A stretch of 64,000 bases of DNA from SIG307 sp045596385 (GCA_045596385.1 JAZOCC010000007.1:124001-188000), one strand, 5' to 3'; shown: positions 42,002 through 51,583, counted from the first letter of the stretch. Notes: generated by a model not told the origin, from the sequence alone. Translations and numbers: made by a program.

Positions 42002-43075
42002 ATGTTTGATAAGTTAGAGGATTTGTTACAGCGTTACGAAGAGCTTCAGAATGAGTTAAGCGACCCGAACGTAGTAAACGACCAGGCGAGATTCCGTAAG
42101 CTCATGAAGGAGCAGAATGATTTGGCGGATATCGTGGCAGAGTATAAGCGTTATAAGCAGACAAAGCAGGATATTGAAGATAGCCTTCTTTTGCTTGAAG
42201 AGGAAAGCGACGAAGAGATGCGTGAGATGGCAAAGGAAGAGCTTTCCGAGGCAAAGGACCGCTTAGAGGAGTGCGAACAGAATCTGAAGATTTTACTCAT
42301 TCCGAAGGATCCGAACGATGAGAAGAACGTTATCGTGGAAATTCGTGCAGGTGCGGGCGGTGACGAGGCTGCGTTGTTTGCGGCAGAGCTTTATCGTATG
42401 TATGCAAAGTATTCAGAGACCTTCCGTTGGAAGATTGACTTGATGAATGTAAATGAAAACGGGATCGGTGGCTTTAAGGAAGCGGTGTTTATGGTAAACG
42501 GCCAGGGCGCGTACTCGAAGCTTAAGTACGAGAGCGGTGTACACCGCGTACAGCGTGTACCGGTAACCGAGTCCGGCGGACGTATCCATACCTCCACCGC
42601 GACCGTAGCAATTATGCCGGAGGCTGAGGAAGTAGACGTAGAGCTTAATATGAATGATTGTAAGTTTGATGTATTCCGTGCATCCGGTAACGGCGGACAG
42701 TGTGTCAACACCACCGACTCCGCGGTACGTCTGACCCATATTCCGACGGGTATCGTGATTTCCTGTCAGGATGAGAAGTCCCAGCTTAAGAACCGTGATA
42801 AGGCATTAAAGGTGCTTCGTGCAAAGCTGTACGAACTGGAGCTTGAGAAAGCGCACGATGCCGAGGCGGAAGCAAGACGCAGCCAGGTGGGTACCGGTGA
42901 CCGTTCCGAGAAGATTCGTACCTACAACTTTCCGGACGGACGAGTAACCGACCACCGTATTAAGTTGACGACCCACCGATTGAATGAGATATTAAACGGT
43001 GATTTGACCGAAGTGATAGATGCACTTACCGCAGCGGACCAGGCAGCGAAGTTGGCGAAGATGGCAGAAGCATAA
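42002..43075 (+). CDS. prfA: peptide chain release factor 1
   Basis: Recognises UAA and UAG and triggers peptide release. The 357-residue product has the anticodon-like PxT motif (RVPVTESGGRIHTS) and the catalytic GGQ at 231-233 in SGNGGQCVNTTDSAVRL. C-terminal features (RTYNFPDGRVTDHRI) are standard. Highly biased codons suggest strong expression. Beyond the stop lie about 475 non-coding bases with duplicated hairpins. Confidence 0.97.
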   Translation: MFDKLEDLLQRYEELQNELSDPNVVNDQARFRKLMKEQNDLADIVAEYKRYKQTKQDIEDSLLLLEEESDEEMREMAKEELSEAKDRLEECEQNLKILLIPKDPNDEKNVIVEIRAGAGGDEAALFAAELYRMYAKYSETFRWKIDLMNVNENGIGGFKEAVFMVNGQGAYSKLKYESGVHRVQRVPVTESGGRIHTSTATVAIMPEAEEVDVELNMNDCKFDVFRASGNGGQCVNTTDSAVRLTHIPTGIVISCQDEKSQLKNRDKALKVLRAKLYELELEKAHDAEAEARRSQVGTGDRSEKIRTYNFPDGRVTDHRIKLTTHRLNEILNGDLTEVIDALTAADQAAKLAKMAEA

Positions 43076-43148
43076 GCGGAGCGAATAGCGCGAATGTAGC
43101 TCGGAGTAAAAATGTTTCTTGTAGAAACCAAGCAAAAATAAATGAAAA

Positions 43149-43232
43149 CGAGAGCGGACTCCGCAAAAATATTTGCAGGAGTTTGCTCTCGTTTTCATTT
43201 AGAAGAAGCGAAGCTTCGGACTACGGAGTAGT
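43149..43232. repeat. 84-bp structured repeat, copy 1 (large hairpin after prfA)
   Basis: Copy 1 of an 84-bp direct repeat (83/84 identical to 43305-43388). With 9 upstream bases it forms a long stem: 16 bases at 43140-43155 pair exactly with 43185-43200, and ACTCCGCAAA pairs with TTTGCAGGAGT across one bulge. It then carries two small palindromes (GAAGCGAAGCTTC and ACTACGGAGTAGT). It can act as the prfA terminator (GTTTTCATTT after the stem). Confidence 0.75.
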
Positions 43233-43304
43233 CTTTTTGCGTATTTAAGCACATGAGCCAAACGGACACCGAGGAAATGCGAAGCATTTTCGAGGTGGAC
43301 GTTG

Positions 43305-43388
43305 CGAGAGCGGACTCCGCAAAAATATTTGCAGGAGTTTACTCTCGTTTTCATTTAGAAGAAGCGAAGCTTCGGACTACGGAGTAGT
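43305..43388. repeat. 84-bp structured repeat, copy 2
   Basis: The single mismatch to copy 1 is an A for a G inside the right stem arm, and the outer left arm is lost. The 72 bases between the copies hold another short hairpin (AAATGCGAAGCATTT). The rest of the gap (43389-43551) is AT-rich and presumably carries the xylanase promoter, which I could not place with confidence. Confidence 0.75.
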
Positions 43389-43551
43389 AAATAAGAACAA
43401 TCTGTTAACATTTCGAAAAGGACTTCCCTTTTTCATTTATTCGTATTATAATTAATGACGTAATTTGCCAAGGTACAGTGTTAAATTTTTGATAAAATAG
43501 TGATATTTTAACCACTGTCGGCAGGAAATGATTAAAAGGAGAAGAAAGTTT

Positions 43552-44811
43552 ATGAGAAAAATGAAATTGGCTTTACTCGCAGCAGTAATGGTCGTTGCAC
43601 TGGCTGCCTGCGGAACCAAGGACAACAATGTAAATACCACCCCGGAACCGACCGCGGCAACACAACCGACTGTGACTCCGGAACCGACCGCAACCCCGGA
43701 ACCGACTGCGACTCCGAAGCCGACCGCAACTCCGAAGCCGACCGCAACTCCGATTCCGGAATTTACGCAGACCTTTAAGGATGTATACGGAGAGTACGGT
43801 TTAAAGGCCGGTACCTGTATGTCCGAGTTTATGTCTTATGATGCAAGAAGCACCGAGTTTATTAAAAAGAACTTTAACAGTATTACGTTTGAGAATGAGC
43901 TGAAGCCGGATTACATTTTGGATCAGGAAGCAAGTAAGGCAGCAGGAGACTTGGTAGTAAAGCTCGGTCCGGCAACCGAGAGTATGCTGAAGTGGTGCCA
44001 GGATAACAATATGGCAGTGCGTGGTCATACCATTATCTGGCACAGCCAGACTCCGCAGTGGATTTTCTACGATAACTTTGATACCAGTGGAAATCTGGTA
44101 GGCAGAGAGGTAATGCTTGCCCGTATGGAAAGCTACATAAAGCAGGTCTTCGAAGTGCTGGAGGAAAAGGGTTATCTGGATATGTTCTACGCATATGACG
44201 TAGTAAATGAGGCTTGGTTGGATGACGGCACCATGCGCCCGAGTAACTGGCTTACTACCATCGGTGAGGATTACTTATGGCAGGCTTTCTATTTTGCGGA
44301 TAAGTATGCGCCGGAACATGTAGATTTGTATTACAACGATTTCAATGAGCAGTTTAAGACCGAAGCGTTGTATAACTTCTTCCAGACCTTAAAGGATGAG
44401 GATGGAAACTACCTGATTGACGGTGTCGGTTTCCAGGCTCACCTTTACACGAAGGATGATTTGGACCTGTATTTTACACATATGGATAAGATTGCAACAT
44501 TAGGTCTTAAGATTAACTTAACGGAGCTTGATGTATGTCTCGGTAAGTACAATGATATCGGATATGCAACCGACCAGAATAAGAAGATTCAGGGTCAGTT
44601 CTACTACAACCTGATCAGCGGTATTATGGAGCGTGTACAGGCAGGCTCTGTAAAGATGGATGCTTTAACCTTCTGGGGCTTTGCGGATGAACTTTCCTGG
44701 AGACAGGAGTACAATCCGTTGTTGCTTGACAGAAAGTGGAAGCCGAAGTATGCTTACGGTGCTGCACTTCTGTTGAAGGAATATGCCGGCTTTGATGAAG
44801 TAACCGAATAA
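43552..44811 (+). CDS. GH10 endo-1,4-beta-xylanase, lipoprotein (first of two)
   Basis: Cleaves the xylan backbone at the cell surface. The 419-residue product has a lipoprotein signal peptide (KMKLALLAAVMVVALAACG, lipobox LAAC), then a Pro-Thr linker of repeated TPEPTA/TPKPTA units (about 35-65), and a GH10 catalytic domain. The acid/base is Glu220 in DVVNEAW and the nucleophile Glu325 in LTELDVC. There is no carbohydrate-binding module. The start at 43552 follows AAAGGAGAA. The next gene is a paralogue 30 bases away, so the pair is a tandem duplication expressed together. Confidence 0.94.
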   Translation: MRKMKLALLAAVMVVALAACGTKDNNVNTTPEPTAATQPTVTPEPTATPEPTATPKPTATPKPTATPIPEFTQTFKDVYGEYGLKAGTCMSEFMSYDARSTEFIKKNFNSITFENELKPDYILDQEASKAAGDLVVKLGPATESMLKWCQDNNMAVRGHTIIWHSQTPQWIFYDNFDTSGNLVGREVMLARMESYIKQVFEVLEEKGYLDMFYAYDVVNEAWLDDGTMRPSNWLTTIGEDYLWQAFYFADKYAPEHVDLYYNDFNEQFKTEALYNFFQTLKDEDGNYLIDGVGFQAHLYTKDDLDLYFTHMDKIATLGLKINLTELDVCLGKYNDIGYATDQNKKIQGQFYYNLISGIMERVQAGSVKMDALTFWGFADELSWRQEYNPLLLDRKWKPKYAYGAALLLKEYAGFDEVTE

Positions 44812-44841
44812 GCGGGCTTGTATAAGGAGAAGAGAATAGTT

Positions 44842-46119
44842 ATGAGAAAATGGAAATTAGGTGTTCTTGCAGCGGCATTGGTGTTTGCGTTGTCTGCCTG
44901 TGGAACAAAAGATACCGGTGTTGACCCTACGTCGGCACCGACAGCAACAGTGGCACCGACTGTGACTCCGGAACCGACAGCGACAGTGGCACCGACGGCA
45001 ACGCCAAAGCCGACCGCCACTCCGAAGCCGACGGCCACTCCGCTTCCGACGCAGGCACCGGAAGTAGAAGAGACCATTAAGGATGTAATGGCTGAGTACG
45101 GTATGAAGGCGGGGACTTGTATGTCTGCGTATATGTTATACGATACCAAGTGCCAGGAGATTATCAAAAAGAACTTCAACAGTATTACCTTTGAAAATGA
45201 GCTGAAGCCGGATTATGTATTCAACAAAGAGAAGAGTATAGCGGCAGGAGAGCTGGTAGTTGAATTTTCCGAGGATACGATTAAGCTTTTGGATTGGTGT
45301 AAGGAAAACGGAATGGCGGTACGCGGACATACGTTAATTTGGCACAGCCAGACCCCGAACTGGATTTTCTACGAGAATTTTGATGAAAGTGGCGCTATGG
45401 CAAGTAAGGAAGTTATGCTGGAGCGTATGGAGAGCTACATTCGTCAGGTATTTGAGTTGCTGGAAGAGCAAGGATATATTGATATGTTCTATGCCTATGA
45501 CGTAGTAAACGAGGCATGGATGGAAGACGGTTCTCTGCGTAAATGGTGGGCAAACTGGTATACCACTATCGGAGAGGAGTACTTATGGTATGCATTCTAT
45601 TATGCGGATAAGTATGCACCGGAGCATATTGATTTGTTCTACAACGATTATAATGAGCACTTAAAGGGTGAGACCTTGTACAATTTTGTAAATACTTTGG
45701 TAGATGAAGAAGGTAATTATTTAATTGACGGTGTAGGCTTCCAGGCACATGTTTATACAGAGGATGATTTGGACCAGTATTTTGCTACCGTTGAAAAAAT
45801 CGGCTCTACCGGACTTAAGGTGACCTTAACCGAGCTTGATGTTCATCTCGGAAAGTGGGAGCATCCTCTTGAGCCGACCGATGAGAATTTCAAGGTACAG
45901 GGTCAGTTCCTCTATAATTTGGTCAAGGGTCTTGTGGAAAGAGCTCAGGCAGGTAAGGTAGAGATGAATGCTTTGACTTACTGGGGATTTACCGATAAGC
46001 TCTCTTGGAGAAAGGAATACAATCCGACGTTATTTGATACGGAGTATCGTCCGAAGTACGCATATTATGCAGCGTTGCAGTTGAAGGAATATGCGGGCTT
46101 TGACGAGGTAACCGAATAA
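44842..46119 (+). CDS. GH10 endo-1,4-beta-xylanase, lipoprotein (second of two)
   Basis: A 425-residue paralogue of the preceding enzyme with the same layout: lipobox LSAC in WKLGVLAAALVFALSACG, a longer Pro-Thr/Val-Ala linker (about 30-72), and a GH10 domain with acid/base Glu224 and nucleophile Glu331. Both copies end in the same KEYAGFDEVTE sequence. Differences in the loop around residues 228-240 (insertion KWWANWYTT) may change subsite preference. A terminator follows. Confidence 0.94.
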   Translation: MRKWKLGVLAAALVFALSACGTKDTGVDPTSAPTATVAPTVTPEPTATVAPTATPKPTATPKPTATPLPTQAPEVEETIKDVMAEYGMKAGTCMSAYMLYDTKCQEIIKKNFNSITFENELKPDYVFNKEKSIAAGELVVEFSEDTIKLLDWCKENGMAVRGHTLIWHSQTPNWIFYENFDESGAMASKEVMLERMESYIRQVFELLEEQGYIDMFYAYDVVNEAWMEDGSLRKWWANWYTTIGEEYLWYAFYYADKYAPEHIDLFYNDYNEHLKGETLYNFVNTLVDEEGNYLIDGVGFQAHVYTEDDLDQYFATVEKIGSTGLKVTLTELDVHLGKWEHPLEPTDENFKVQGQFLYNLVKGLVERAQAGKVEMNALTYWGFTDKLSWRKEYNPTLFDTEYRPKYAYYAALQLKEYAGFDEVTE

Positions 46120-46130
46120 TCGGTGTTTTA

Positions 46131-46148
46131 GGGGCGCATAAGCGCCCC
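46131..46148 (+). terminator. rho-independent terminator after the xylanases
   Basis: GGGGCGC at 46131-46137 and GCGCCCC at 46142-46148 with loop ATAA, followed by TTTGTTT. Confidence 0.85.
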
Positions 46149-46223
46149 TTTGTTTGTGCAGTCGGGAGCAAAAGAAGCATAAGAACTTCGCCTCGCCCGG
46201 GTCCCTACGTAGAAAAGTAGCAG

Positions 46224-46253
46224 TTGCGTTTTTCAATAGGAAAATGGTATACT
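46224..46253 (+). promoter_or_regulatory. sigma-A promoter of the GH43 gene
   Basis: TTGCGT at 46224-46229 and TATACT at 46248-46253, spacer 18. Confidence 0.55.
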
Positions 46254-46282
46254 AAAAGATAGTGGATGTAAGGAGAGTATGT

Positions 46283-47134
46283 ATGAAACGAGACGAAATA
46301 AATATCCGTGATCCGTTTGTGCTGGTATATGATGGGCAGTATTATTTATACGGAACCAGAGGTGCTACCTGTTGGGGAGAAGCGGATGGATTTGATTGTT
46401 ATGTGGGGACGGATTTGGAAGAGTTTGAGGGACCTTTTGAGGTATTTCATAGGCCTGAGGAGTTTGCACCCCATAAGAATTATTGGGCACCGGAGGTATA
46501 TGCTTACGATGGGGCGTTTTATATGTTTGCGTCTTTTTACACGGATGGAGTGGGCCGAGGAACCCATTGCCTGAAGGCGGACAATCCCTTGGGGCCTTTT
46601 GTGCCGTACAGTGATGGCTCGATTACGCCGAAGGAGTGGGCATCTTTGGACGGAACACTGTATGTGGATACGGATGGGACGCCGTATATGGTATTTTGCC
46701 ACGAGTGGGAAGATGCGGACGGGGACGGTACCGTATGTGCGGTGGAGCTAACGCAAGATTTAAAAGAAGCTGTGGGAAAACCGCGGCTGTTGTTTCGGGC
46801 AACGGATGCGTTACCTGCGGTAGCAGGGTTTCAACACCCGAAAAAAGGTGAGATTTATGTGACAGACGGTCCTTTTTTATTCAGGGATAAGGAAGGAAAG
46901 CTTCGGATGATTTGGTCCAGCTTTTCGGAAGGAAATCAATATTGTGTGGCTCTGGCAACTCCGGAACACGGCGAATTTAAGGATGACTGGAAAACGGAGC
47001 GGGAGCTTTTGTTTGCAAAGGACGGCGGACACGGTATGATTTTTACGGGACTGGACGGAGAACGTTATCTGGCCCTTCATTCGCCTAATGAAACATTAAA
47101 GGAGAGACCGTTTTTCTACGTGGTGGAGTTATAA
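46283..47134 (+). CDS. GH43-family glycoside hydrolase (xylosidase/arabinosidase-like)
   Basis: A 283-residue cytoplasmic enzyme of the five-bladed propeller type, predicted to release xylose or arabinose from oligosaccharides. The catalytic base Asp is in NIRDPFVLVYDG and the pKa-modulating Asp probably in SLDGTLYVDTDG. The proton-donor region reads VTDGPFLFR, where other subfamilies have EGPF; I believe the TDGPF form is shared by a group of cytoplasmic relatives. No signal peptide. The start follows AAGGAGAG. Neighbouring xylanases suggest joint use in xylan breakdown. Confidence 0.82.
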   Translation: MKRDEINIRDPFVLVYDGQYYLYGTRGATCWGEADGFDCYVGTDLEEFEGPFEVFHRPEEFAPHKNYWAPEVYAYDGAFYMFASFYTDGVGRGTHCLKADNPLGPFVPYSDGSITPKEWASLDGTLYVDTDGTPYMVFCHEWEDADGDGTVCAVELTQDLKEAVGKPRLLFRATDALPAVAGFQHPKKGEIYVTDGPFLFRDKEGKLRMIWSSFSEGNQYCVALATPEHGEFKDDWKTERELLFAKDGGHGMIFTGLDGERYLALHSPNETLKERPFFYVVEL

Positions 47135-47207
47135 CGTAGATTGAAGCCGAGAGAAAAGAAACAGGGCAGTACGTCGGAAGGAAAATGGAAAGAAGAGAGG
47201 AGAGACT

Positions 47208-47711
47208 ATGCGGGAGCAGTTAACAGAAAAAGATGTAGAGCGTATCGAGGCGGAAATCGAACACAGAAAGCTGGTGGTACGTAAAGAAGCCATCGAAGCG
47301 GTAAAGGAAGCCAGAGCCCACGGAGATCTCAGTGAGAATTTCGAATATCATGCGGCTAAAAAAGATAAAAACAAAAACGAGAGCAGGATTCGCTACCTGG
47401 AGCGGATGCTTCGGACGGCGGATATTATTTCCGAGGAGTCTGCGGCAGACGAGGTGGGACTGAATAATACGGTGACGTTGTATTTCGAAGAAGATGATGA
47501 GTGCGAGGAGTTTCGCCTGGTGACCTCTATCCGGGGCAATTCCTTAAAGAATCTCATCAGTATCGAGTCGCCTCTGGGGAAGGCCGTATACGGGAAAAAG
47601 CTGGGAGAGCGTGTGCTGGTACCGGTAGGAGACGGTGGCGGATATTATGTGGAGATTCGTGAAATAAAAAACACCGGGGATGACGGTAGCGATACCATTC
47701 GTTCTTACTAA
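47208..47711 (+). CDS. GreA/GreB-type transcription elongation factor
   Basis: Rescues backtracked RNA polymerase. The 167-residue product has the N-terminal coiled coil with tip sequence ARAHGDLSENFEYHAAKK, where the acidic residues reach the active site, and the C-terminal FKBP-like domain (ISIESPLGKAVYGKKLGERV). Slightly longer than standard GreA. It may be a second Gre paralogue, since this neighbourhood is not the usual greA location. It starts behind GAGGAGAG. Confidence 0.88.
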   Translation: MREQLTEKDVERIEAEIEHRKLVVRKEAIEAVKEARAHGDLSENFEYHAAKKDKNKNESRIRYLERMLRTADIISEESAADEVGLNNTVTLYFEEDDECEEFRLVTSIRGNSLKNLISIESPLGKAVYGKKLGERVLVPVGDGGGYYVEIREIKNTGDDGSDTIRSY

Positions 47712-47761
47712 AAGCAGGAAAAGAAGTGGTGGCGAAATCTTGTAAAAATAAGCAGGTATAC

Positions 47762-47790
47762 TTGTATTTTATACTTTATTATGGTATACT
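47762..47790 (+). promoter_or_regulatory. sigma-A promoter of degV-glyA
   Basis: TTGTAT at 47762-47767 and TATACT at 47785-47790, spacer 17. Confidence 0.65.
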
Positions 47791-47835
47791 GATTGAGTAT
47801 GATTATTATCCCCCTGAACAATAATGGAGGTAGGA

Positions 47836-48717
47836 ATGAACGACAGTTATGTGATTGTGAGCGGTGCAACCGGCGATATGCCGCAGAGTGTCATCGAGGA
47901 ATTCGGGATTCATGTAATTCCGATGGATGTCAGAGTCGGCGAGCAGGATTTTTTGTACCACCCGGATGAGAAGGAATTGTCTTGTAAGGAGTTTTATACA
48001 AAGTTAAGTGCGGGAGAAGAGTCTGTCACCAGTCAGATTACCCCGATTGTTTTTAAAGAAGTGTTTGAATCGTATCTGAAGGCAGGAAAGGATGTACTTT
48101 ACATTGCCTTTTCCTCGGGACTTAGCGGAACTTACAATTCTGCCTGTCTGATTGCGGAAGACCTTAAGGAGCAGTATCCGGAGCGCAAGCTTGTCTGCAT
48201 CGATTCCTTGTGTGCTTCCATAGGAGAAGGTTTCCTGGTGTATCTGGCGGGAATGCTTCGGAAGGAAGGAAAGTCCTTCGAGGAGGTTGTGGACTTTGTG
48301 ACAGAGAACCGGACGAAGGTTTGTCATTGGTTTTCCGTAGATGATTTGCTGCATTTAAAACGAGGCGGACGTCTGAGCGGCTTTGAGGCAGCGGTAGGTA
48401 CTGCGCTTAAGATTAAGCCGGTGCTTTCGGTAGACCCGGAAGGTAAGCTTACCGTGGTGGCAAAGGTGCGCGGCACCAAAAAAGGTATGGACTACCTGAA
48501 GGAACGTCTGGTAAGCGACGGTATTGATACGGCGAATCAGACGGTAATGGTAGGACATGCGGATGCGCCGGAGATTGCGGAGCAGTTAAAGGAACAGCTA
48601 TTGGCAGAAGGTCTTGTCAAAGACGTTATTATCAGCAATGTGGGACCGATTATCGGAACCCATGTAGGAAGCGGAATGTTCGCACTGGTATTTCTTGGTG
48701 AGAATTATAAATTTTAA
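47836..48717 (+). CDS. DegV family fatty-acid-binding protein
   Basis: A 293-residue member of the DegV/FakB family, which presents fatty acids to the FakA kinase. Motifs are VTSQITPIVFKEVFESYL, YIAFSSGLSGTYNSAC, DSLCASIGEGFLVYLAG, VDDLLHLKRGGRLSG and the C-terminal GPIIGTHVGSGMFALVF. The ATG at 47836 has GGAGG 5 bases upstream; the ATG 12 bases earlier has none. It precedes glyA by 24 bases. Confidence 0.92.
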   Translation: MNDSYVIVSGATGDMPQSVIEEFGIHVIPMDVRVGEQDFLYHPDEKELSCKEFYTKLSAGEESVTSQITPIVFKEVFESYLKAGKDVLYIAFSSGLSGTYNSACLIAEDLKEQYPERKLVCIDSLCASIGEGFLVYLAGMLRKEGKSFEEVVDFVTENRTKVCHWFSVDDLLHLKRGGRLSGFEAAVGTALKIKPVLSVDPEGKLTVVAKVRGTKKGMDYLKERLVSDGIDTANQTVMVGHADAPEIAEQLKEQLLAEGLVKDVIISNVGPIIGTHVGSGMFALVFLGENYKF

Positions 48718-48741
48718 ATAAACGAAAGGGAAGGACAAGTT

Positions 48742-49980
48742 ATGTATTCTTTTGAAGAAGTAATGAGAGCCGATGCGGATGTAGCAAAGGCAATGGACTT
48801 AGAACTCGGCCGTCAGAGAAAAAATATCGAGCTGATTGCATCCGAGAACTTTGTCAGCAAGGCTGTTATGGCAGCAATGGGTAGCCCGTTAACCAACAAG
48901 TATGCGGAAGGTTATCCGGGAAAGCGTTACTACGGCGGATGTGAGTGCGTAGATATCGTTGAGAATTTAGCAATCGAGCGTGCAAAGGAACTTTACGGAT
49001 GTACTTACGCAAACGTACAGCCGCATTCCGGTGCACAGGCAAATATGGCAGTGTTCTTCGCACTGCTTAAGCCGGGCGATACCGTCCTCGGTATGAACCT
49101 TGCCCACGGCGGTCACCTTTCACACGGGAGCCCTGTTAACTTCTCCGGTTCCTACTTCAACATCGTACCGTACGGTGTAAATGATGACGGTTTCATTGAT
49201 TATGATGAAGTACTTCGTATTGCAAAGGAAGCTAAGCCGAAGATGATTATCGCAGGTGCTTCCGCGTACGCAAGAAAGATTGATTTCAAGAGATTCCGTG
49301 AAATTGCGGATGAGGTTGGCGCATATTTGATGGTAGATATGGCACACATCGCAGGCTTGATTGCCGGCGGTGTACACGAGAGCCCGATTCCGTACGCTCA
49401 CGTAACCACCACCACTACCCACAAGACCTTACGCGGACCGCGCGGCGGTATGATTCTTTCTTCCGCAGAGTTTGCAGAAGAGCATAAGTTAAATAAGTGT
49501 GTATTCCCGGGTATCCAGGGCGGACCGCTGATGCACGTAATCGCTGCAAAGGCTGTTTGCTTCAAGGAAGCATTGTCTCCGGAGTTTAAGGTATACGCAC
49601 AGAATATCGTTACCAACGCACAGGCATTGGCAAAGGGCTTGCTGGCAGAAGGCTTCAACCTTGTATCCGGCGGTACCGATAACCACTTGATGTTAGTAGA
49701 CCTTCAGAGTAAGAATGTAACCGGTAAGGAAGCAGAGAAGCTTCTTGATGCAGTAAACATTACCTGTAACAAGAACTCCATTCCGAACGATCCGGCATCT
49801 CCGTTCGTTACCAGCGGTATCCGTCTCGGTACGGCGGCAGCTACCACCCGCGGCTTAAATGCTGAGGATATGGCTCAGGTAGCAAAGGCAATTGCTCTGA
49901 CCATCGATAAGAAGGAAGCTACCGACGAGGCAAGAGCCATCGTTGAGGCAATTACGAAGAAGTATCCGATGTACGAGTAG
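48742..49980 (+). CDS. glyA: serine hydroxymethyltransferase
   Basis: PLP enzyme interconverting serine and glycine with tetrahydrofolate. The 412-residue product contains IELIASENFVSKAVM, NKYAEGYPGKRYYGGCE, DMAHIAGLIAGGVH and the PLP-binding Lys228 in TTTTHKTLRGPRGG. Codon bias is strong. It starts behind AAAGGGAAGG in a probable operon with the DegV gene. Confidence 0.97.
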   Translation: MYSFEEVMRADADVAKAMDLELGRQRKNIELIASENFVSKAVMAAMGSPLTNKYAEGYPGKRYYGGCECVDIVENLAIERAKELYGCTYANVQPHSGAQANMAVFFALLKPGDTVLGMNLAHGGHLSHGSPVNFSGSYFNIVPYGVNDDGFIDYDEVLRIAKEAKPKMIIAGASAYARKIDFKRFREIADEVGAYLMVDMAHIAGLIAGGVHESPIPYAHVTTTTTHKTLRGPRGGMILSSAEFAEEHKLNKCVFPGIQGGPLMHVIAAKAVCFKEALSPEFKVYAQNIVTNAQALAKGLLAEGFNLVSGGTDNHLMLVDLQSKNVTGKEAEKLLDAVNITCNKNSIPNDPASPFVTSGIRLGTAAATTRGLNAEDMAQVAKAIALTIDKKEATDEARAIVEAITKKYPMYE

Positions 49981-50050
49981 TACGTTGTATAGATGAGCGC
50001 TATAATGCGAAAGAAAAGGGAACCCCGCATGACGGGAGGAAGGAGTTAGT

Positions 50051-51484
50051 ATGGGATTAATTAATGCAGCAAAGAATGCGGTTCAGGATGTGTTTGCGGA
50101 TACCTGGCGCGAGTATTTCTACTGTGAGCGTATGGATGATGACACCTTAATGGTGAAGGGTGAAAAGAAGATTTCCGGCAAGTCCTCCAATAAGAAGGGC
50201 ACGGATAACATCATTTCCAACGGTTCCATTATTGCCGTAAACGAAGGTCAGTGTATGTTAATTATCGATCAGGGCGGTATTGCCGAGGTATGTGCCGAGG
50301 CAGGCGAATACATTTACGACAGTTCCACTGAGCCGAGTATTTTCTACGGTAATTTGGGAGAAAGCCTGAAGAATTCCTTTAAGTCCCTCGGAAGACGTAT
50401 TTCTTTCGGTGGTGATGTAGCAAAGGACCAGAGAGTTTATTTTGTAAATATCCGTGAGATTTTCAATAATAAATTCGGAACCCAGCAGCCGATTCAGTAT
50501 CGTTTTTATCCGGATGCTACCGCGAAGGTACCGAAGACCTTGCGTATCCGTTGTAACGGAGAGTTCTCTTTCCGCATTAAGGACCCTATTATTTTCTATA
50601 AGAATGTAGCAAATAATGTTTCCGATGCATATGAGAAGTCCGAGATTTTCAGTTTCCTGCGCTCCAGTATGGTAACTGCATTGCAGCCGGCTTTTGGAAG
50701 TCTGGCAAAGCAGGGCTATCATTACGGCGACTTAATTAATGCCAGTGTTCAATTAGGCAATGAAATTAAGGCTGCATTACAGGAAGAATGGTATGAGAAG
50801 CGCGGTTTTGAGTTTAGTACGATTAATGTGCAGTCTACGTCCTTGCCTCCGGAAGATCAGGAGTGGCTTGACCAGTATGAGGAAGATAAGCTGTATTCCG
50901 GTGACCAGGATATGAACCGTAGAGACCTGATGAAAGATATGATCGGTGCAATGGATAGTGCAGCCAGCAACGAGAAAGGCTCATTTAACGGAATCTACGG
51001 TCTTGGTATGATGACCAATGCCATGAACCAGATGGGCATGGGGCCGGCGGCTATGATGGGCGGAATGCAGAACGGTAATATGCAGAATAATATGATGCAG
51101 AACAACGGTATGCAGAATAACATGATGCCGAACAATGGTATGGTGCCGAATAACGGAATGGTTGGTGTAGCGGTTCAGACTCCGCAGGCAGCTCCGGCAT
51201 CTCAGACTCCGGCAGCAGACAGTTGGACTTGTACCTGTGGTGCGGTTTGTACCGGTAAGTTCTGTACCGAGTGCGGAACTCCGAAGCCGATGGAAGGCGT
51301 TTGGACCTGTACTTGCGGTGCGGTGAATAAGGGCAAGTTCTGTTCCGAGTGCGGCGCGAAGAAGCCGGCAGGTGCTCCGTTATATCGTTGCGATAAGTGC
51401 GGTTGGGAGCCGGAAGATCCGAAGAACCCGCCGAAGTTCTGTCCGGAATGCGGTGACCCGTTCACGGATGGTGACATTCAGTAA
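50051..51484 (+). CDS. YdjI-like SPFH protein with C-terminal zinc ribbons
   Basis: A 477-residue protein resembling B. subtilis YdjI: an SPFH-type domain (about 1-290, with IIAVNEGQCMLIIDQGGIAE and ERRGFEFSTINVQS-like strands), then a Met/Asn/Gln/Gly-rich repeat region (about 335-378). Three zinc ribbons follow: CTCGAVCTGKFCTECG, CTCGAVNKGKFCSECG and CDKCGW with CPECGD. In Bacillus the ydjFGHI genes act with the PspA-type membrane-stress protein. Here two YdjG-like zinc-ribbon proteins follow. It likely assembles at stressed membranes; that role is inference. It starts behind GGAGGAAGGAG. Confidence 0.88.
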   Translation: MGLINAAKNAVQDVFADTWREYFYCERMDDDTLMVKGEKKISGKSSNKKGTDNIISNGSIIAVNEGQCMLIIDQGGIAEVCAEAGEYIYDSSTEPSIFYGNLGESLKNSFKSLGRRISFGGDVAKDQRVYFVNIREIFNNKFGTQQPIQYRFYPDATAKVPKTLRIRCNGEFSFRIKDPIIFYKNVANNVSDAYEKSEIFSFLRSSMVTALQPAFGSLAKQGYHYGDLINASVQLGNEIKAALQEEWYEKRGFEFSTINVQSTSLPPEDQEWLDQYEEDKLYSGDQDMNRRDLMKDMIGAMDSAASNEKGSFNGIYGLGMMTNAMNQMGMGPAAMMGGMQNGNMQNNMMQNNGMQNNMMPNNGMVPNNGMVGVAVQTPQAAPASQTPAADSWTCTCGAVCTGKFCTECGTPKPMEGVWTCTCGAVNKGKFCSECGAKKPAGAPLYRCDKCGWEPEDPKNPPKFCPECGDPFTDGDIQ

Positions 51485-51583
51485 TAAGTGATGCGTTCAG
51501 GCGGTACAGGTGCGTTTGCATCTGTGCCGCTTGCCGATATCAGGGAGATTACAAAAGTATATAGCAAAGAGGGAGACAAAAGA

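Noticed and set aside
43149..43388. CRISPR-like arrangement of repeats
   Set aside because: Only two copies, each long and highly structured, with one 72-base spacer; no cas genes nearby.
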